Of a stretch of DNA of 64,000 nucleotides, positions 53,201-61,031 are shown in pieces; position 1 is the first letter of the stretch; every line of letters begins with the position of its first letter. The notes beneath the pieces are model-generated. The model searched no databases and had not been told where the DNA came from. It was given only the letters and a program-made list of their open reading frames with translations. Position numbers and translations under genes: made by a program. The DNA is from Bradyrhizobium sp. 199 (GTDB taxonomy: Bacteria > Pseudomonadota > Alphaproteobacteria > Rhizobiales > Xanthobacteraceae), in the NCBI RefSeq assembly GCF_023073355.1, contig NZ_JADPJI010000005.1:2046001-2110000 (forward strand), read 5' to 3'.

Positions 53201-53445
53201 TCCTGATGACGTCGATGGCGTTCATCATGGGCGTGCTGCCGCTGGTGCTCTCAACCGGCGCCGGCTCGGAGATGCGGCGCGCGATGGGCGTTGCCGTGTT
53301 CTCCGGCATGATCGGCGTCACCGTGTTCGGCCTGTTCCTGACGCCGGTGTTCTACGTGCTGCTGCGGACCGTCACCGGCATGAAGCCGCTGACGCACCAC
53401 GGCAGCGACACCAGCGCGGCGCCGGTCCAGAGCGCAAGCCATTAG
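50257..53445 (+). CDS. RND efflux pump (HAE1 family, MexF-like)
   Basis: 1062 residues. Starts MNLSKFFIDRPIFAGVLSVL, with the proton-relay Asp pair in AIGIVVDDAIVVVENVERNIE. The periplasmic stretch VTEVFNTLQIYLGSYYVNDF and FGRTYSVRVQAD are characteristic of the MexF/OqxB branch that exports chloramphenicol, quinolones and related aromatic compounds. The ATG at 50257 follows AGGGGCAAGG; an open frame 17 codons upstream is not conserved. Regulated by the divergent TetR protein. Confidence 0.94.
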   Translation: MNLSKFFIDRPIFAGVLSVLIFLAGLISLFAMPISEYPDVVPPSVLVRATYPGANPKVIAETVATPIEEQINGVENMLYMSSQATTDGAMTLTVTFRLGTDPDKATQLVQNRVQQAEPRLPAVVRQLGIITKKSSPDLTMVVHLLSPNGRYDMTYLRNYAVLNVKDRLARIDGVGDVQLYGAGDYSMRVWVDPQKAAEHGLTASDIVRAIQAQNVEAAAGVVGSSPNVAGIDLQLSVNAEGRLANEDQFGDIVVKTGTRGEVVRLRDVARIELGASEYGLRSLLDNKQAVAIPIFQAPGSNALQISDNVRATMAEIKKNMPEGVSFQIVYDPTQFVRSSIEAVIHTLLEAIALVVLVVILFLQTWRASIIPLLAVPVSIVGTFAVMHAFGFSINALSLFGLVLAIGIVVDDAIVVVENVERNIEAGLSPRDATYQAMREVSGPIIAIAMVLIAVFVPLAFISGLTGQFYKQFALTIAISTVISAVNSLTLSPALSALLLRGHNEPKDRLTLILEKSLGWFFRGFNKAFTRSSEKYGGSVTRVISGKAAVMGLYAVMVGLTVLLFQQVPSGFVPGQDKQYLVGFARLPDGATLDRSEEVIRKMSDIALTQPGVESSVAFPGLSISGFTNSSNAGIVFSTLKPFEERKDAALSGNAIAAELNKKYAGIQEAFIAMFPPPPVNGLGTIGGFKLQIEDRAGLGYEALNEATKAFMAAMQKAPEIAGVFSSFQVNVPQLFADIDRTKALQLGVPVTEVFNTLQIYLGSYYVNDFNKFGRTYSVRVQADAPFRARADDIRQLKVRSSSGDMVPLSALLTIRQSAGPERAIRYNGFLSSDINAAAAPGFSSGQAQEAATRIAAEVLPPGFAFEWTDLTYQEFIAGNSGLWVFPLAILLVFLVLAALYESLTLPLSIIMIVPMGLLAAMFGVWISKGDNNVFTQIGLIVLVGLSAKNAILIVEFARELEFAGRTPIRAAIEASRLRLRPILMTSMAFIMGVLPLVLSTGAGSEMRRAMGVAVFSGMIGVTVFGLFLTPVFYVLLRTVTGMKPLTHHGSDTSAAPVQSASH

Positions 53446-53481
53446 ACCAGGGAAATCCCCGAGAGCAGCAACAGGACGAGC

Positions 53482-53501
53482 ACGGTCTTGCGAAAGACCG
53501 T
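53482..53501 (+). terminator. Hairpin after the RND pump gene
   Basis: ACGGTCTT-GCGA-AAGACCGT forms an eight-base-pair stem 37 bases past the pump stop and before the convergent gene. No U-tract is present, so it may be a Rho-type or mRNA-stabilising element. Confidence 0.3.
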
Positions 53502-53533
53502 CTCGTTGACGTGGCCCCGTCGGCATCGGCAAG

Positions 53534-54031
53534 CTATCTCCGGTTCTCCTCGCAGAACTTCAACGCCGCCAGCGCTTCGCCGGCACGGGGCATCTGCATC
53601 TCGATGCTGTCCTCGTCATCGTCCTCGAAATCGAGCGTGATGCGCTTGGCCTTCGACAGGCGATCCATCATCGACTGGTCGTACTCGAAGATGCCGCGTA
53701 CGGTGGTCGTGTCCATGACCTCCCACTTTGCCTTCTTCATGATGTCCGCATCATCAGTGCCGACATCGGCCCGGAGGATCTCGCCGACCTTCTCCCATTC
53801 CCAGCCATCGTAGATCATCACGATTACGATCGCCTTGTCGGAATAGGTGATCACGATCACATAGTCGCGGTTCTCGTCATCCTTGTCCTTGTAGCCAAGG
53901 CTCGCGCTGCAGTGCGCATCCTGCGTACGCTTTTCGATGGTCCAGTCGCCGACCTTGGATTGCTGCGCAAGTGCCGGCCCGGCGCTCAAGCCCCCCGCGG
54001 CCAGCAAAACGGCGAGAAGGAATCGTTTCAT
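53534..54031 (-). CDS. Secreted hypothetical protein, acidic
   Basis: 165 residues with a clear signal peptide (MKRFLLAVLLAAGGLSAGPALAQQ). The mature part is acidic (DKDDENRD; DFEDDDEDSIE) and contains two cysteines, one near each end (HCSASLGY and KFCEEN), which could form a disulphide. GDWTIEKRTQDAHCSASLGY resembles the start of IalB-like domains found in other Rhizobiales proteins, but the rest does not. Strong ribosome site TTGGAGG before the ATG at 54031. Confidence 0.8.
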   Translation of the reverse strand: MKRFLLAVLLAAGGLSAGPALAQQSKVGDWTIEKRTQDAHCSASLGYKDKDDENRDYVIVITYSDKAIVIVMIYDGWEWEKVGEILRADVGTDDADIMKKAKWEVMDTTTVRGIFEYDQSMMDRLSKAKRITLDFEDDDEDSIEMQMPRAGEALAALKFCEENRR

Positions 54032-54240
54032 GTCAGCCTCCAACGCGTTGCCCGGGCTGAGATGACCACCTCTGCGGGAGGCCCGCAAGGACGGGCGCCG
54101 CCGCGGCATTTGGCGGGCCCGCAGTGCACAAAATCCGCCCCGGGGGTTCCCCCGCGAAACCGCATTCCCGATGCGACGAAACACGCCTGAAACAGATCGC
54201 CGGTTAAGTGGTTGTCAAAATAAATACAGGGACGGCTACC

Positions 54241-54324
54241 ATGCAATTCCTCCTCGAGCTGATCTACGAATATTCCTGCTGCCAAAACCTCGTTGCCCAA
54301 CCAGCGCGGGAGGATGAGCGATGA
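54241..54324 (+). CDS. Tiny upstream frame (27 residues) coupled to the next small gene
   Basis: ATG at 54241 after AGGGACGG; the product MQFLLELIYEYSCCQNLVAQ… has a short hydrophobic N-terminus and ends in charged residues. Its TGA overlaps the ATG of the next small frame by four bases (ATGA). It may be a leader peptide that controls translation of the second frame. Short length keeps confidence low. Confidence 0.3.
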   Translation: MQFLLELIYEYSCCQNLVAQPAREDER

Positions 54325-54413
54325 TCGAGCTGATCTCCGGCCTGCTTGCCCTTTGTAGCGTCGGCGTCTTCGCGGCGCATGCGTTGGATGCCTACCGCAC
54401 GACGCACTACTGA
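54321..54413 (+). CDS. Small membrane protein (30 residues)
   Basis: Encodes MIELISGLLALCSVGVFAAH, one transmembrane-like helix, followed by ALDAYRTTHY. The ATG is preceded by CGGGAGGATGAGCG, a strong ribosome site, and third positions are GC-rich. From memory, very similar short proteins are annotated as hypothetical in Bradyrhizobium genomes. Function unknown. Confidence 0.5.
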   Translation: MIELISGLLALCSVGVFAAHALDAYRTTHY

Positions 54414-54432
54414 CCGCTCGCCATTTCCAGCG

Positions 54433-54855
54433 CTAGTACGGCCGCCGGTAGAAGTGCTCCGAATGCGTGGCCGGCGGAAAGCGGTTGGCGAGCGCGAGCG
54501 CGCCCCTCTCGTCGGTCTCGAGCGCGATCTTCTGCGCCAACATCACGTCGCCCGGCACCAGGAAGCCTGACGGGACGAAGCACCATCCCATCGTCGCCCG
54601 GCCTTCGCCGTCGATCTCGTGGACGTTGGCGGCGGTGCCGTAGTGAATGCGATAGGTCTTGCCCGTCTCGCAGCCGACGACGTCGAAATACCGGTGCTCC
54701 TCGAATTGCGCGCGTTGTGCGGGCGAGAGCCATTCGAAGAGCAGCCGGCGGCCGCGGGCATCCGGCGTGTTCTCCCCGAAGAAACGTCGATAGAGTTCGC
54801 GCAGCGCATGCAGACGCGCACGCGCCGGGGCGCGGAGCCAAACTGCCGCGATCAT
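54433..54855 (-). CDS. Hypothetical protein (140 residues)
   Basis: No signal peptide or membrane helix. The N-terminal half is basic and helical (ARARLHALRELYRRFFGENTPDARGRRLLFEWLSPAQRAQF). The centre has a histidine/cysteine-containing beta-rich segment (RYFDVVGCETGKTYRIHYGTAANVHEID) resembling small domains seen beside phage-like genes, but I cannot name the family. It ends FPPATHSEHFYRRPY. Same strand as the following small gene, which ends 12 bases upstream of its start. Confidence 0.75.
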   Translation of the reverse strand: MIAAVWLRAPARARLHALRELYRRFFGENTPDARGRRLLFEWLSPAQRAQFEEHRYFDVVGCETGKTYRIHYGTAANVHEIDGEGRATMGWCFVPSGFLVPGDVMLAQKIALETDERGALALANRFPPATHSEHFYRRPY

Positions 54856-54867
54856 GGGCAGCTCAGA

Positions 54868-55089
54868 TCAACCGCCGACCAGGCGGGGATAGAACAGCGT
54901 TTCCTGCGCGGTCGGGTCGAACGATCTGATACGGGTGACCTCGCCGGGCCCGGTCCGCAGCGCGGCGGTGAAGCCGGCTCCGGTCAGCTCCCGAAAGCGC
55001 CGTTCGGCCCGCGCCAGCGCTTCGGCATTGCCAGGATCAAACTCGTGGCGTGTATCGCCAGTCTGGTCCATCACGATCTGGGTTGCCAT
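54868..55089 (-). CDS. Hypothetical small protein (73 residues)
   Basis: MATQIVMDQTGDTRHEFDP… followed by AEALARAERRFRELTGAGFTAALR and RIRSFDPTAQETLFYPRLVGG. The pattern (a short beta strand, then a helix rich in A/R/E) is common in uncharacterised Rhizobiales proteins. The ATG at 55089 has GGAGACTC upstream. Probably co-transcribed with the 140-residue gene 12 bases downstream. Confidence 0.72.
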   Translation of the reverse strand: MATQIVMDQTGDTRHEFDPGNAEALARAERRFRELTGAGFTAALRTGPGEVTRIRSFDPTAQETLFYPRLVGG

Positions 55090-55200
55090 GGTGAGTCTCC
55101 TCATGCCCAGCCCCGAACTTGATCAAAGCAAACCTTGGGCCGTCAGTTCCTGATGGCAACAACTTTCTCCGGCCGGCGCATCACGCCTTGCTGAAGAAGA

Positions 55201-55255
55201 GCGTTTTCGAGGAAAGTGGACGCGGCTCGCGTAAGAAAACGCGCCAACGAAAATC
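55201..55255. repeat. Intergenic repeat (GCGTTTTC…GAAAACGC)
   Basis: Arms GCGTTTTC (55201-55208) and GAAAACGC (55235-55242) flank a GC-rich stretch ending in GCCAACGAAAATC. From memory this element is frequent between genes in Rhizobiales. It lies just past the lytic transglycosylase stop, on its 3' side. Confidence 0.65.
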
Positions 55256-55283
55256 AGGGGCCCCGTTCGAAAACGGGTTCTCG

Positions 55284-56099
55284 TCAGCGCGAGGCCGCCG
55301 CGCCTCCGCCCTCGTCGATCTGCCGGCCCATGAGCGCGATCGCCTTCTGATAGACGCCGGCGGCATTCCAGGCCTCGATGGCGACGAAATTAGGCTCGCC
55401 CGGCTGGTAACCCGCTCCCGCTTTCCAGCCATGGGCTTTGAGGAAATTCGCCGTCGAATTCAGCGCGTTGGCGGCGACTTCGAGGTTGCCGGTGCCATAG
55501 GCCAGGATGTTCTTGGGCATGAACTGGGTCTGGCCGACCTCGCCATGCATCGAACCGCGGGTTGCCCCCGACAGCGTGCCGCGGTCGATCAGCTTGAGGG
55601 CGGCATAGAGCTGGTCGGTGAAGAATTCGGGACGGCGGCAGTCATAGGCAAGGGTCGCGATCGAGGAGAGCATGTTCTGGTTGCCGCGCTGGCTACCGAA
55701 GCCGGTCTCCATGCCCCAGATCGCGATCAGGGGTCCGGGCGGGACGCCATAGCGCTGCTGGATCGAGGCGAACAAGGCGGCCTGGGACTGCTTGAGCTGC
55801 CGGCCCTTGACAACGATGGTGGTGGCCCCGCGCTTGGCCAGGAACTGGTCGAGCGTCAGCTGGAAGCTGCGCTGGCCGCGGTCGGCTGCGATGGTGGCGC
55901 TGGCGTAATTGGTCTGCATCAGCGCCGCGAGCGCGGTCTGGCCGACACCCTTGCCCTGTGCCTCCGCACTGAACTCGCGCTTCCAGGCTTCAAAGCCGGC
56001 CGGCGAGCTGCCGCACTGCGCGGCCTCGGCGGGCGCCAGGCACCCAAGCAGCGCCATCGCGCCAAAAACCGCCCCCGCAACAGCCCTGCCCCTGATCAT
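55284..56099 (-). CDS. Lytic murein transglycosylase (MltB-like, SLT_2)
   Basis: 271 residues. A signal peptide (AVAGAVFGAMALLGCLAPAEAA), possibly a lipobox at LLGC, leads into the SLT_2 fold. The catalytic Glu lies in IWGMETGFGSQRGNQN, followed by TLAYDCRRPEFFTDQLYAAL and GEVGQTQFMPKNIL. It cleaves peptidoglycan glycosidic bonds in the periplasm, giving 1,6-anhydro ends. The ATG at 56099 follows CGGAG; an open frame 61 codons upstream has no homology. Confidence 0.9.
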   Translation of the reverse strand: MIRGRAVAGAVFGAMALLGCLAPAEAAQCGSSPAGFEAWKREFSAEAQGKGVGQTALAALMQTNYASATIAADRGQRSFQLTLDQFLAKRGATTIVVKGRQLKQSQAALFASIQQRYGVPPGPLIAIWGMETGFGSQRGNQNMLSSIATLAYDCRRPEFFTDQLYAALKLIDRGTLSGATRGSMHGEVGQTQFMPKNILAYGTGNLEVAANALNSTANFLKAHGWKAGAGYQPGEPNFVAIEAWNAAGVYQKAIALMGRQIDEGGGAAASR

Positions 56100-56133
56100 A
56101 CCAACTATCTCCGTCTTCTGCCGATCGGCAATC

Positions 56134-57987
56134 TTATCCACTTGGACGCGCCGACTCCATGGCCTGATCATAGGACAATTCCAAGCCTTCCAGATTGCCT
56201 TCCTTCCGCCATTTGTCGAGCAGCCGCAGGAACGCCACCGGTCCGCGCCAATATTGGCTGTTTCTTGCCGCGATCGGATCAAACACGCCTTCGTTGTTGT
56301 AGTAGCCGGGGGTGCATTCGGCGAGATAGGTCTGGCGGCCGACTGCGGCCTTGACGACCTCGTCGACCCAGGCGTTCTCGGCGGCGAGCGTCGGCTCCAG
56401 CGTCCGCGCTTTGCGCTTGCGCGCCTGAGCGATCACATAGGCGATATGCTGCGACTGCTCGTCGATGATGTGCGGGAAGTTGGCGCTTTGGCCGGCCTGC
56501 ACCGTGACGATCAGGAAGCAGTTCGGGAAGCCGCGGCTGTAGAAGCCGTGCAGTGTCTTTACGCCGCCCTGCCAGCGCTCGGACAGGCTCGTGCCATCAC
56601 GGCCATAGACCTCGAAGCCCATGCGGCGGGCGTAATCGGTGCCGACCTCAAAGCCGCTGGCATAGATCAGGCAATCGAGCTCATAGGCCTTGCCGTCAGC
56701 CACGACGGCGTTCTCGGTGATGCGTTCGACGCCCTGCCCTTTGGTGTCGATGAGATGCACGTTGGGCCGATTGAAGGTGTCGAGGTACTCGTCGTGGAAG
56801 CACGGCCGTTTGCAGAACGCCTTGTACCAGGGCTTGAGCGCCTCCGCGGTCGCCTTGTCCTTGACGACCTCGTCGACGCGGGCGCGGATCTCCTCCATCT
56901 TGCGGTAGTCGGCCTGCTCGATAACCTTCAGCGCCTCCTCCATCGAGGTCACCGGTTGCGGCTGCCGACGCGGCGCCAGCAATATCTCGCCGAGCAGGCC
57001 AGTCCAGCCGTCCTGCACCAGGTCCCGTTCGAACGGCTCGCCTGATATCACCGACGTAAAATTGTCCATGCGCTCGCGCTGCCAGCCGGGCGCAAGGCTC
57101 TGCGCCCAGCCCTGATCGGTCGGCCGGTCGTCCCGCACGCCGATCGCCGACGGGGTGCGCTGGAAGACATAGAGCTCCTTCGCCGAACGGCCGAGATGCG
57201 GCACGCATTGCACGGCCGTGGCGCCGGTGCCGATGATGCCGACGCGTTTGTCGGCAAGGCCGGTCAGACCACCATCCGCGTTGCCGCCGGTATAGCCGTA
57301 ATCCCAACGGCTGGTATGAAAGCTGTGGCCCTTGAAGGTCTCGATGCCGGGTATGCCCGGCAGCTTCGGCCGGCTGAGCGGACCGCCGGCGAGGATGACG
57401 AAGCGTGCGCGCACGAGATCGCCGCGATCGGTCTCGACCAGCCAACGCGCTGACTGCTCCTGCCACATCATCCGCGAGATGACGGTCTGAAACAGCGCGC
57501 GTTCGTAGAGACCGAAATGACGGCCGATGCGGCGGGAGTGCTCGTAGATCTCCGGCGCCCTGGCGTATTTGCGCACCGGCATGTAGCCGGTCTCTTCAAG
57601 TAGCGGCAGATAGATGTAGCTCTCGGTATCGCAGGCAGCTCCAGGATAACGATTCCAGTACCAGGTGCCGCCGAAGTCGGCAGCCTTTTCCACGATGCGG
57701 AAATCATCGATGCCGGCCTCGCGCAGGCGCGCGCCACAGAGAAGCCCGCCAAAGCCACCGCCGACGACCAGCACTTCAGTCTCTTCACTGACAGCTGCGC
57801 GCGCAAATCCGGGATCGGCCCAGGGGTCGTCGAGGTAGCGGCCGAAATCGCCTGCTACTTCGACATACTGCGCCTTGCCCTCGGCGCGTAAACGGCGGTC
57901 GCGCTCATCGCGATAGCGCGCACGAAGAGCCTCCACATCGACCGTAGGCTCGCCGGCTGCGCCGGTCTTGTGTCTTTCCGCTGACAT
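56134..57987 (-). CDS. Baeyer-Villiger monooxygenase (type I, flavoprotein)
   Basis: 617 residues. FAD site VVGGGFGGLLCGARL (about 74-88), the upstream fingerprint GGTWYWNRYPGAACD and the signature FKGHSFHTSRWDY (FxGxxxHTxxWD form) define a BVMO inserting oxygen beside a ketone to give an ester or lactone. The NADPH site is GTGATAVQ. The N-terminal extension of about 70 residues resembles the cyclododecanone/steroid-type long BVMOs. It is divergent from an acyl-CoA ligase, suggesting breakdown of cyclic ketones or terpenoids, but the substrate is unknown. Confidence 0.93.
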   Translation of the reverse strand: MSAERHKTGAAGEPTVDVEALRARYRDERDRRLRAEGKAQYVEVAGDFGRYLDDPWADPGFARAAVSEETEVLVVGGGFGGLLCGARLREAGIDDFRIVEKAADFGGTWYWNRYPGAACDTESYIYLPLLEETGYMPVRKYARAPEIYEHSRRIGRHFGLYERALFQTVISRMMWQEQSARWLVETDRGDLVRARFVILAGGPLSRPKLPGIPGIETFKGHSFHTSRWDYGYTGGNADGGLTGLADKRVGIIGTGATAVQCVPHLGRSAKELYVFQRTPSAIGVRDDRPTDQGWAQSLAPGWQRERMDNFTSVISGEPFERDLVQDGWTGLLGEILLAPRRQPQPVTSMEEALKVIEQADYRKMEEIRARVDEVVKDKATAEALKPWYKAFCKRPCFHDEYLDTFNRPNVHLIDTKGQGVERITENAVVADGKAYELDCLIYASGFEVGTDYARRMGFEVYGRDGTSLSERWQGGVKTLHGFYSRGFPNCFLIVTVQAGQSANFPHIIDEQSQHIAYVIAQARKRKARTLEPTLAAENAWVDEVVKAAVGRQTYLAECTPGYYNNEGVFDPIAARNSQYWRGPVAFLRLLDKWRKEGNLEGLELSYDQAMESARPSG

Positions 57988-58130
57988 GCATTTCCTCCAC
58001 GGAGAGCGCTGCTTCGCCGGCAGCTCGGATCAGTTAGCCTTGAAAGACCGGCCCATGCAATCGCGTCCAATGTTTTTGCGTGAAGGCCGCGCGACGTTCC
58101 GCTAACCTCGATCGCAAATCACAAGTGTAC

Positions 58131-58148
58131 GCCACGTAACGACGTGGC
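58131..58148. promoter_or_regulatory. Palindrome between the BVMO and acyl-CoA ligase genes
   Basis: GCCACGTAACGACGTGGC has perfect seven-base arms around AACG. It ends 13 bases before the ligase start and lies in the 174-base divergent promoter region. No regulator gene is adjacent, so the binding protein is unknown. Confidence 0.5.
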
Positions 58149-58161
58149 TCTGGAGGAAGCC

Positions 58162-59787
58162 ATGCAGGGATTGATGATGGACATGCCGCTTCTGATCAGC
58201 GGCCTGATCCAATATGCCGCGGACTATCACGGCGAAGCCGAGATCGTCGCACGCGAGATCGAGGGCGACATTCATCGCTATACCTATGGGGACGCTCATC
58301 CGCGCATCAGGCGTATGGCGCTGGCGTTGAAGCGGCTCGGCATGAACAAAGGCGACCGCGTCGGCACGCTGGCCTGGAACACCCACCGCCATTTCGAGAT
58401 GTTCTATGCCGCCCCCGGGATGGGCTATGTGCTGCACACCGTCAACCCGCGGCTGTTCCCCGAACAGCTCGTCTACATCATCAACCATGCCGAGGATCGC
58501 CTGCTGTTCATCGACCGCGCGACGCTGCCGATCGTCGAGGCGATCGCGCCGGAGCTCAAGACGATCGAGGCTTACGTCGTGATGTCTTCGCGCGAGCGCA
58601 TGCCCGAGACGACGCTCGCGAACGTGCATTGCTACGAGGACTTGCTGGCCAAAGAGAACGACGCCGGCTTCGCCTGGCCTGAGTTCGACGAAAAATCCGC
58701 CTCCACCATCTGCTACACCTCGGGCACAACAGGTAATCCCAAGGGCGTAATCTATTCGCACCGCGCCGCAATCCTGCAAACCATGACCTGCTGCAATTTC
58801 GACTTCCTGCCGGGACATGTCGAAGGGGTGCGCGAGGTGATGATGCCGATGGCGCCTCTCTTCCATGGCAATGGCTGGAACATGCCGTTTACCGCACCCT
58901 ATACCGGCTCGAAGCTGGTGCTGCCCGGCCGCAATTACGAGCCCGACAAGCTCTATGAACTGCTCGAAGGCGAGAAGGTGACGCTGTCGGCGGGTGTGCC
59001 GAGTTTCTGGCTCATCCTGCTCGACTGGCTCGGTCGCACCGGCAACAGATTCTCGACGCTGCGCGCAACGCTGTCGTCAGGCTCGGCGCCGCCGCGCGCC
59101 ATGATCGAGAAGCTCAAGCGCGACTATGACATCGACTACATCCAGGCCTGGGGCATGACCGAGGCCCTGGGATGCTCGATGCCTGGCCTGCGTCCGGGCT
59201 CGGAGCACCTCACCGACAAGGAGACATTCGACCGGCGCCAGGTCTCGGGCCGCGCCTGCTTCGGCACCGCCTTACGCATCGTCGACGATGCCGGCGTTGA
59301 GTTGCCGCGCGACGGCAAGACCGTCGGACATCTGCGCGCCCGCGGGCCGTGGGTCGCCTCCGGCTATATGAAGCTCGACGAGGGCCTCGACCGCGACGGC
59401 TGGCTGATCACCGGCGACATGGCGGTAATCGATCCCCAAGGCCACGTCACGCTGACCGACCGCTCCAAGGACGTGATCAAGTCCGGCGGCGAATGGATCT
59501 CCTCGATTCAGCTCGAGGACGTTGCCCTGTCCCATCCCGATGTGCTGCAGGCCGCCGTGGTCGCGATCAACCATGAGAAATGGCAGGAGCGCCCCCTGCT
59601 CCTCGTCGTCCGCAAGAAGGGCGCGACGGTCGACGGCAAGACGCTGCTCGACCATATGCGTCCCAAGATCGCGAGCTGGTGGATGCCGGACGCCGTCGAA
59701 TTCCTCGACGAGTTCCCGATGACGGGGACCGGCAAGGTGCTGAAGTCGGCCCTGCGCGAGAAGTTCAGGGAGTACCGCGTCGCGTGA
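58162..59787 (+). CDS. AMP-forming fatty-acyl-CoA ligase
   Basis: 541 residues. The P-loop ICYTSGTTGNPKGVIYSH (about residues 191-208), WGMTEALG and the adenylate motif GWLITGDMAVID, plus C-terminal hinge DRSKDVIKSGGEWIS and the catalytic lysine region GTGKVLKSALREKF, are complete. It activates a carboxylic acid to its CoA ester. The start at 58162 follows GGAGGAAGCC. It is first in a plus-strand group with a GH172 gene and an acyl-CoA dehydrogenase. Confidence 0.93.
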   Translation: MQGLMMDMPLLISGLIQYAADYHGEAEIVAREIEGDIHRYTYGDAHPRIRRMALALKRLGMNKGDRVGTLAWNTHRHFEMFYAAPGMGYVLHTVNPRLFPEQLVYIINHAEDRLLFIDRATLPIVEAIAPELKTIEAYVVMSSRERMPETTLANVHCYEDLLAKENDAGFAWPEFDEKSASTICYTSGTTGNPKGVIYSHRAAILQTMTCCNFDFLPGHVEGVREVMMPMAPLFHGNGWNMPFTAPYTGSKLVLPGRNYEPDKLYELLEGEKVTLSAGVPSFWLILLDWLGRTGNRFSTLRATLSSGSAPPRAMIEKLKRDYDIDYIQAWGMTEALGCSMPGLRPGSEHLTDKETFDRRQVSGRACFGTALRIVDDAGVELPRDGKTVGHLRARGPWVASGYMKLDEGLDRDGWLITGDMAVIDPQGHVTLTDRSKDVIKSGGEWISSIQLEDVALSHPDVLQAAVVAINHEKWQERPLLLVVRKKGATVDGKTLLDHMRPKIASWWMPDAVEFLDEFPMTGTGKVLKSALREKFREYRVA

Positions 59788-59891
59788 GCCTCCGCGATCG
59801 CGCTCGGGCCGTCCGTGCGCAATCGTCTTCATCTTTTGGTAGATTTGGAGGCGATATAGCGAAACCTCGCTAATCCCTTATCGAGGACACC

Positions 59892-61001
59892 ATGGCGTTT
59901 TCCGGATTGGGCCTGCATCTCGGCAATTTATCGCGCCTCTCGAATGCGCAGACGCGCTCGATCAGCCCCGAGAACTTCACCGGCGAGAAGGGCAAGGGCG
60001 GCATGTCCGTCGACGGGCCCGCCGCGCGCCAGGCACGCGATCTCGGACAGGGCTGGAAGGTCTCGCCCTATGTCGTCATCGAGCCGGGTACGACTTTCAC
60101 GCTCGCCGACATACAAGGTCAGGGCGCGATCCAGCAGATCTGGATGACGCTGGCGCGCGGGCGGCTGCGCCACTCAATTCTGCGCATCAACTGGGACGAC
60201 CAGGAACAGCCGAGCGTCGAATGCCCGGCCGGCGATTTCTTCGCCTGCGGATGGGAAGAGTTCGCGCAAGTGTCCTCGCTCGCCGTCTGTGTCAATCCCG
60301 GCCGCGCCTTCAACTGCTATTGGGAAATGCCGTTCCGCAAGCGTGCGCGCTTTACGCTGGAGAACCGCAGCGAGGAGCAGCTCACCGTCTACTACCAGAT
60401 CAACTATGCCCTGACCGACGTGCCCGAGGACTGCGGCTATTTTCATGCGCAGTTCCGCCGCACCAATCCGCTGCCTTACAAGGAGGTCTATACCATCCTC
60501 GACGACATCAGCGGCACGGGCCACTATGTCGGCACCTACATGGCCTGGGGCGTCAACAACAATGGCTGGTGGGGCGAAGGCGAAATCAAATTCTTCATCG
60601 ACGGCGATGGCGAATTCCCGACAATTTGCGGCACCGGCACCGAGGACTATTTTTGCGGCGCCTACAATTTCGATCCCCATGTCGCGCATGCCGGCCAGGG
60701 GCAGTCCCGCTACGTGGAGTTCACCACGCCCTATGCCGGCCTGCCGCAGGTGATCCGGCCCGACGGCGTCTACAAATCGCAGCAGCGCTTCGGCCTGTAT
60801 CGCTGGCACATCCCCGATCCCGTACGCTTCCGGAGCGATCTGCGCGTGACGATCCAGGCGCTGGGCTGGCTGCCCGGCGCGAAGGAGGGAAAATACCTTC
60901 CCCTGCAGGACGACATCGCCTCGGTCGCGTTCTGGTACCAGACGCTGCCGACGGCGCCATTCCCGAAACTGCCCGGCCCGGACTATCTCGAAATCGGCTG
61001 A
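59892..61001 (+). CDS. DUF2961 / glycoside hydrolase family 172 protein
   Basis: 369 residues, covering the whole DUF2961 domain: FTGEKGKGGM near the N-terminus, GAIQQIWMTL, then CPAGDFFACGW and the catalytic-glutamate segment CGTGTEDYFCGAYNF. Known GH172 enzymes act on fructofuranosyl or arabinofuranosyl linkages (difructose dianhydride synthase/hydrolase, D-arabinan-degrading enzymes). No signal peptide is present, so it should be cytoplasmic. It lies between an acyl-CoA ligase and an acyl-CoA dehydrogenase, 104 and 30 bases away, a setting not expected for a glycosidase. Confidence 0.88.
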   Translation: MAFSGLGLHLGNLSRLSNAQTRSISPENFTGEKGKGGMSVDGPAARQARDLGQGWKVSPYVVIEPGTTFTLADIQGQGAIQQIWMTLARGRLRHSILRINWDDQEQPSVECPAGDFFACGWEEFAQVSSLAVCVNPGRAFNCYWEMPFRKRARFTLENRSEEQLTVYYQINYALTDVPEDCGYFHAQFRRTNPLPYKEVYTILDDISGTGHYVGTYMAWGVNNNGWWGEGEIKFFIDGDGEFPTICGTGTEDYFCGAYNFDPHVAHAGQGQSRYVEFTTPYAGLPQVIRPDGVYKSQQRFGLYRWHIPDPVRFRSDLRVTIQALGWLPGAKEGKYLPLQDDIASVAFWYQTLPTAPFPKLPGPDYLEIG

Positions 61002-61031
61002 ACCTGCGGCCGATGATCATGGAGACCACAG

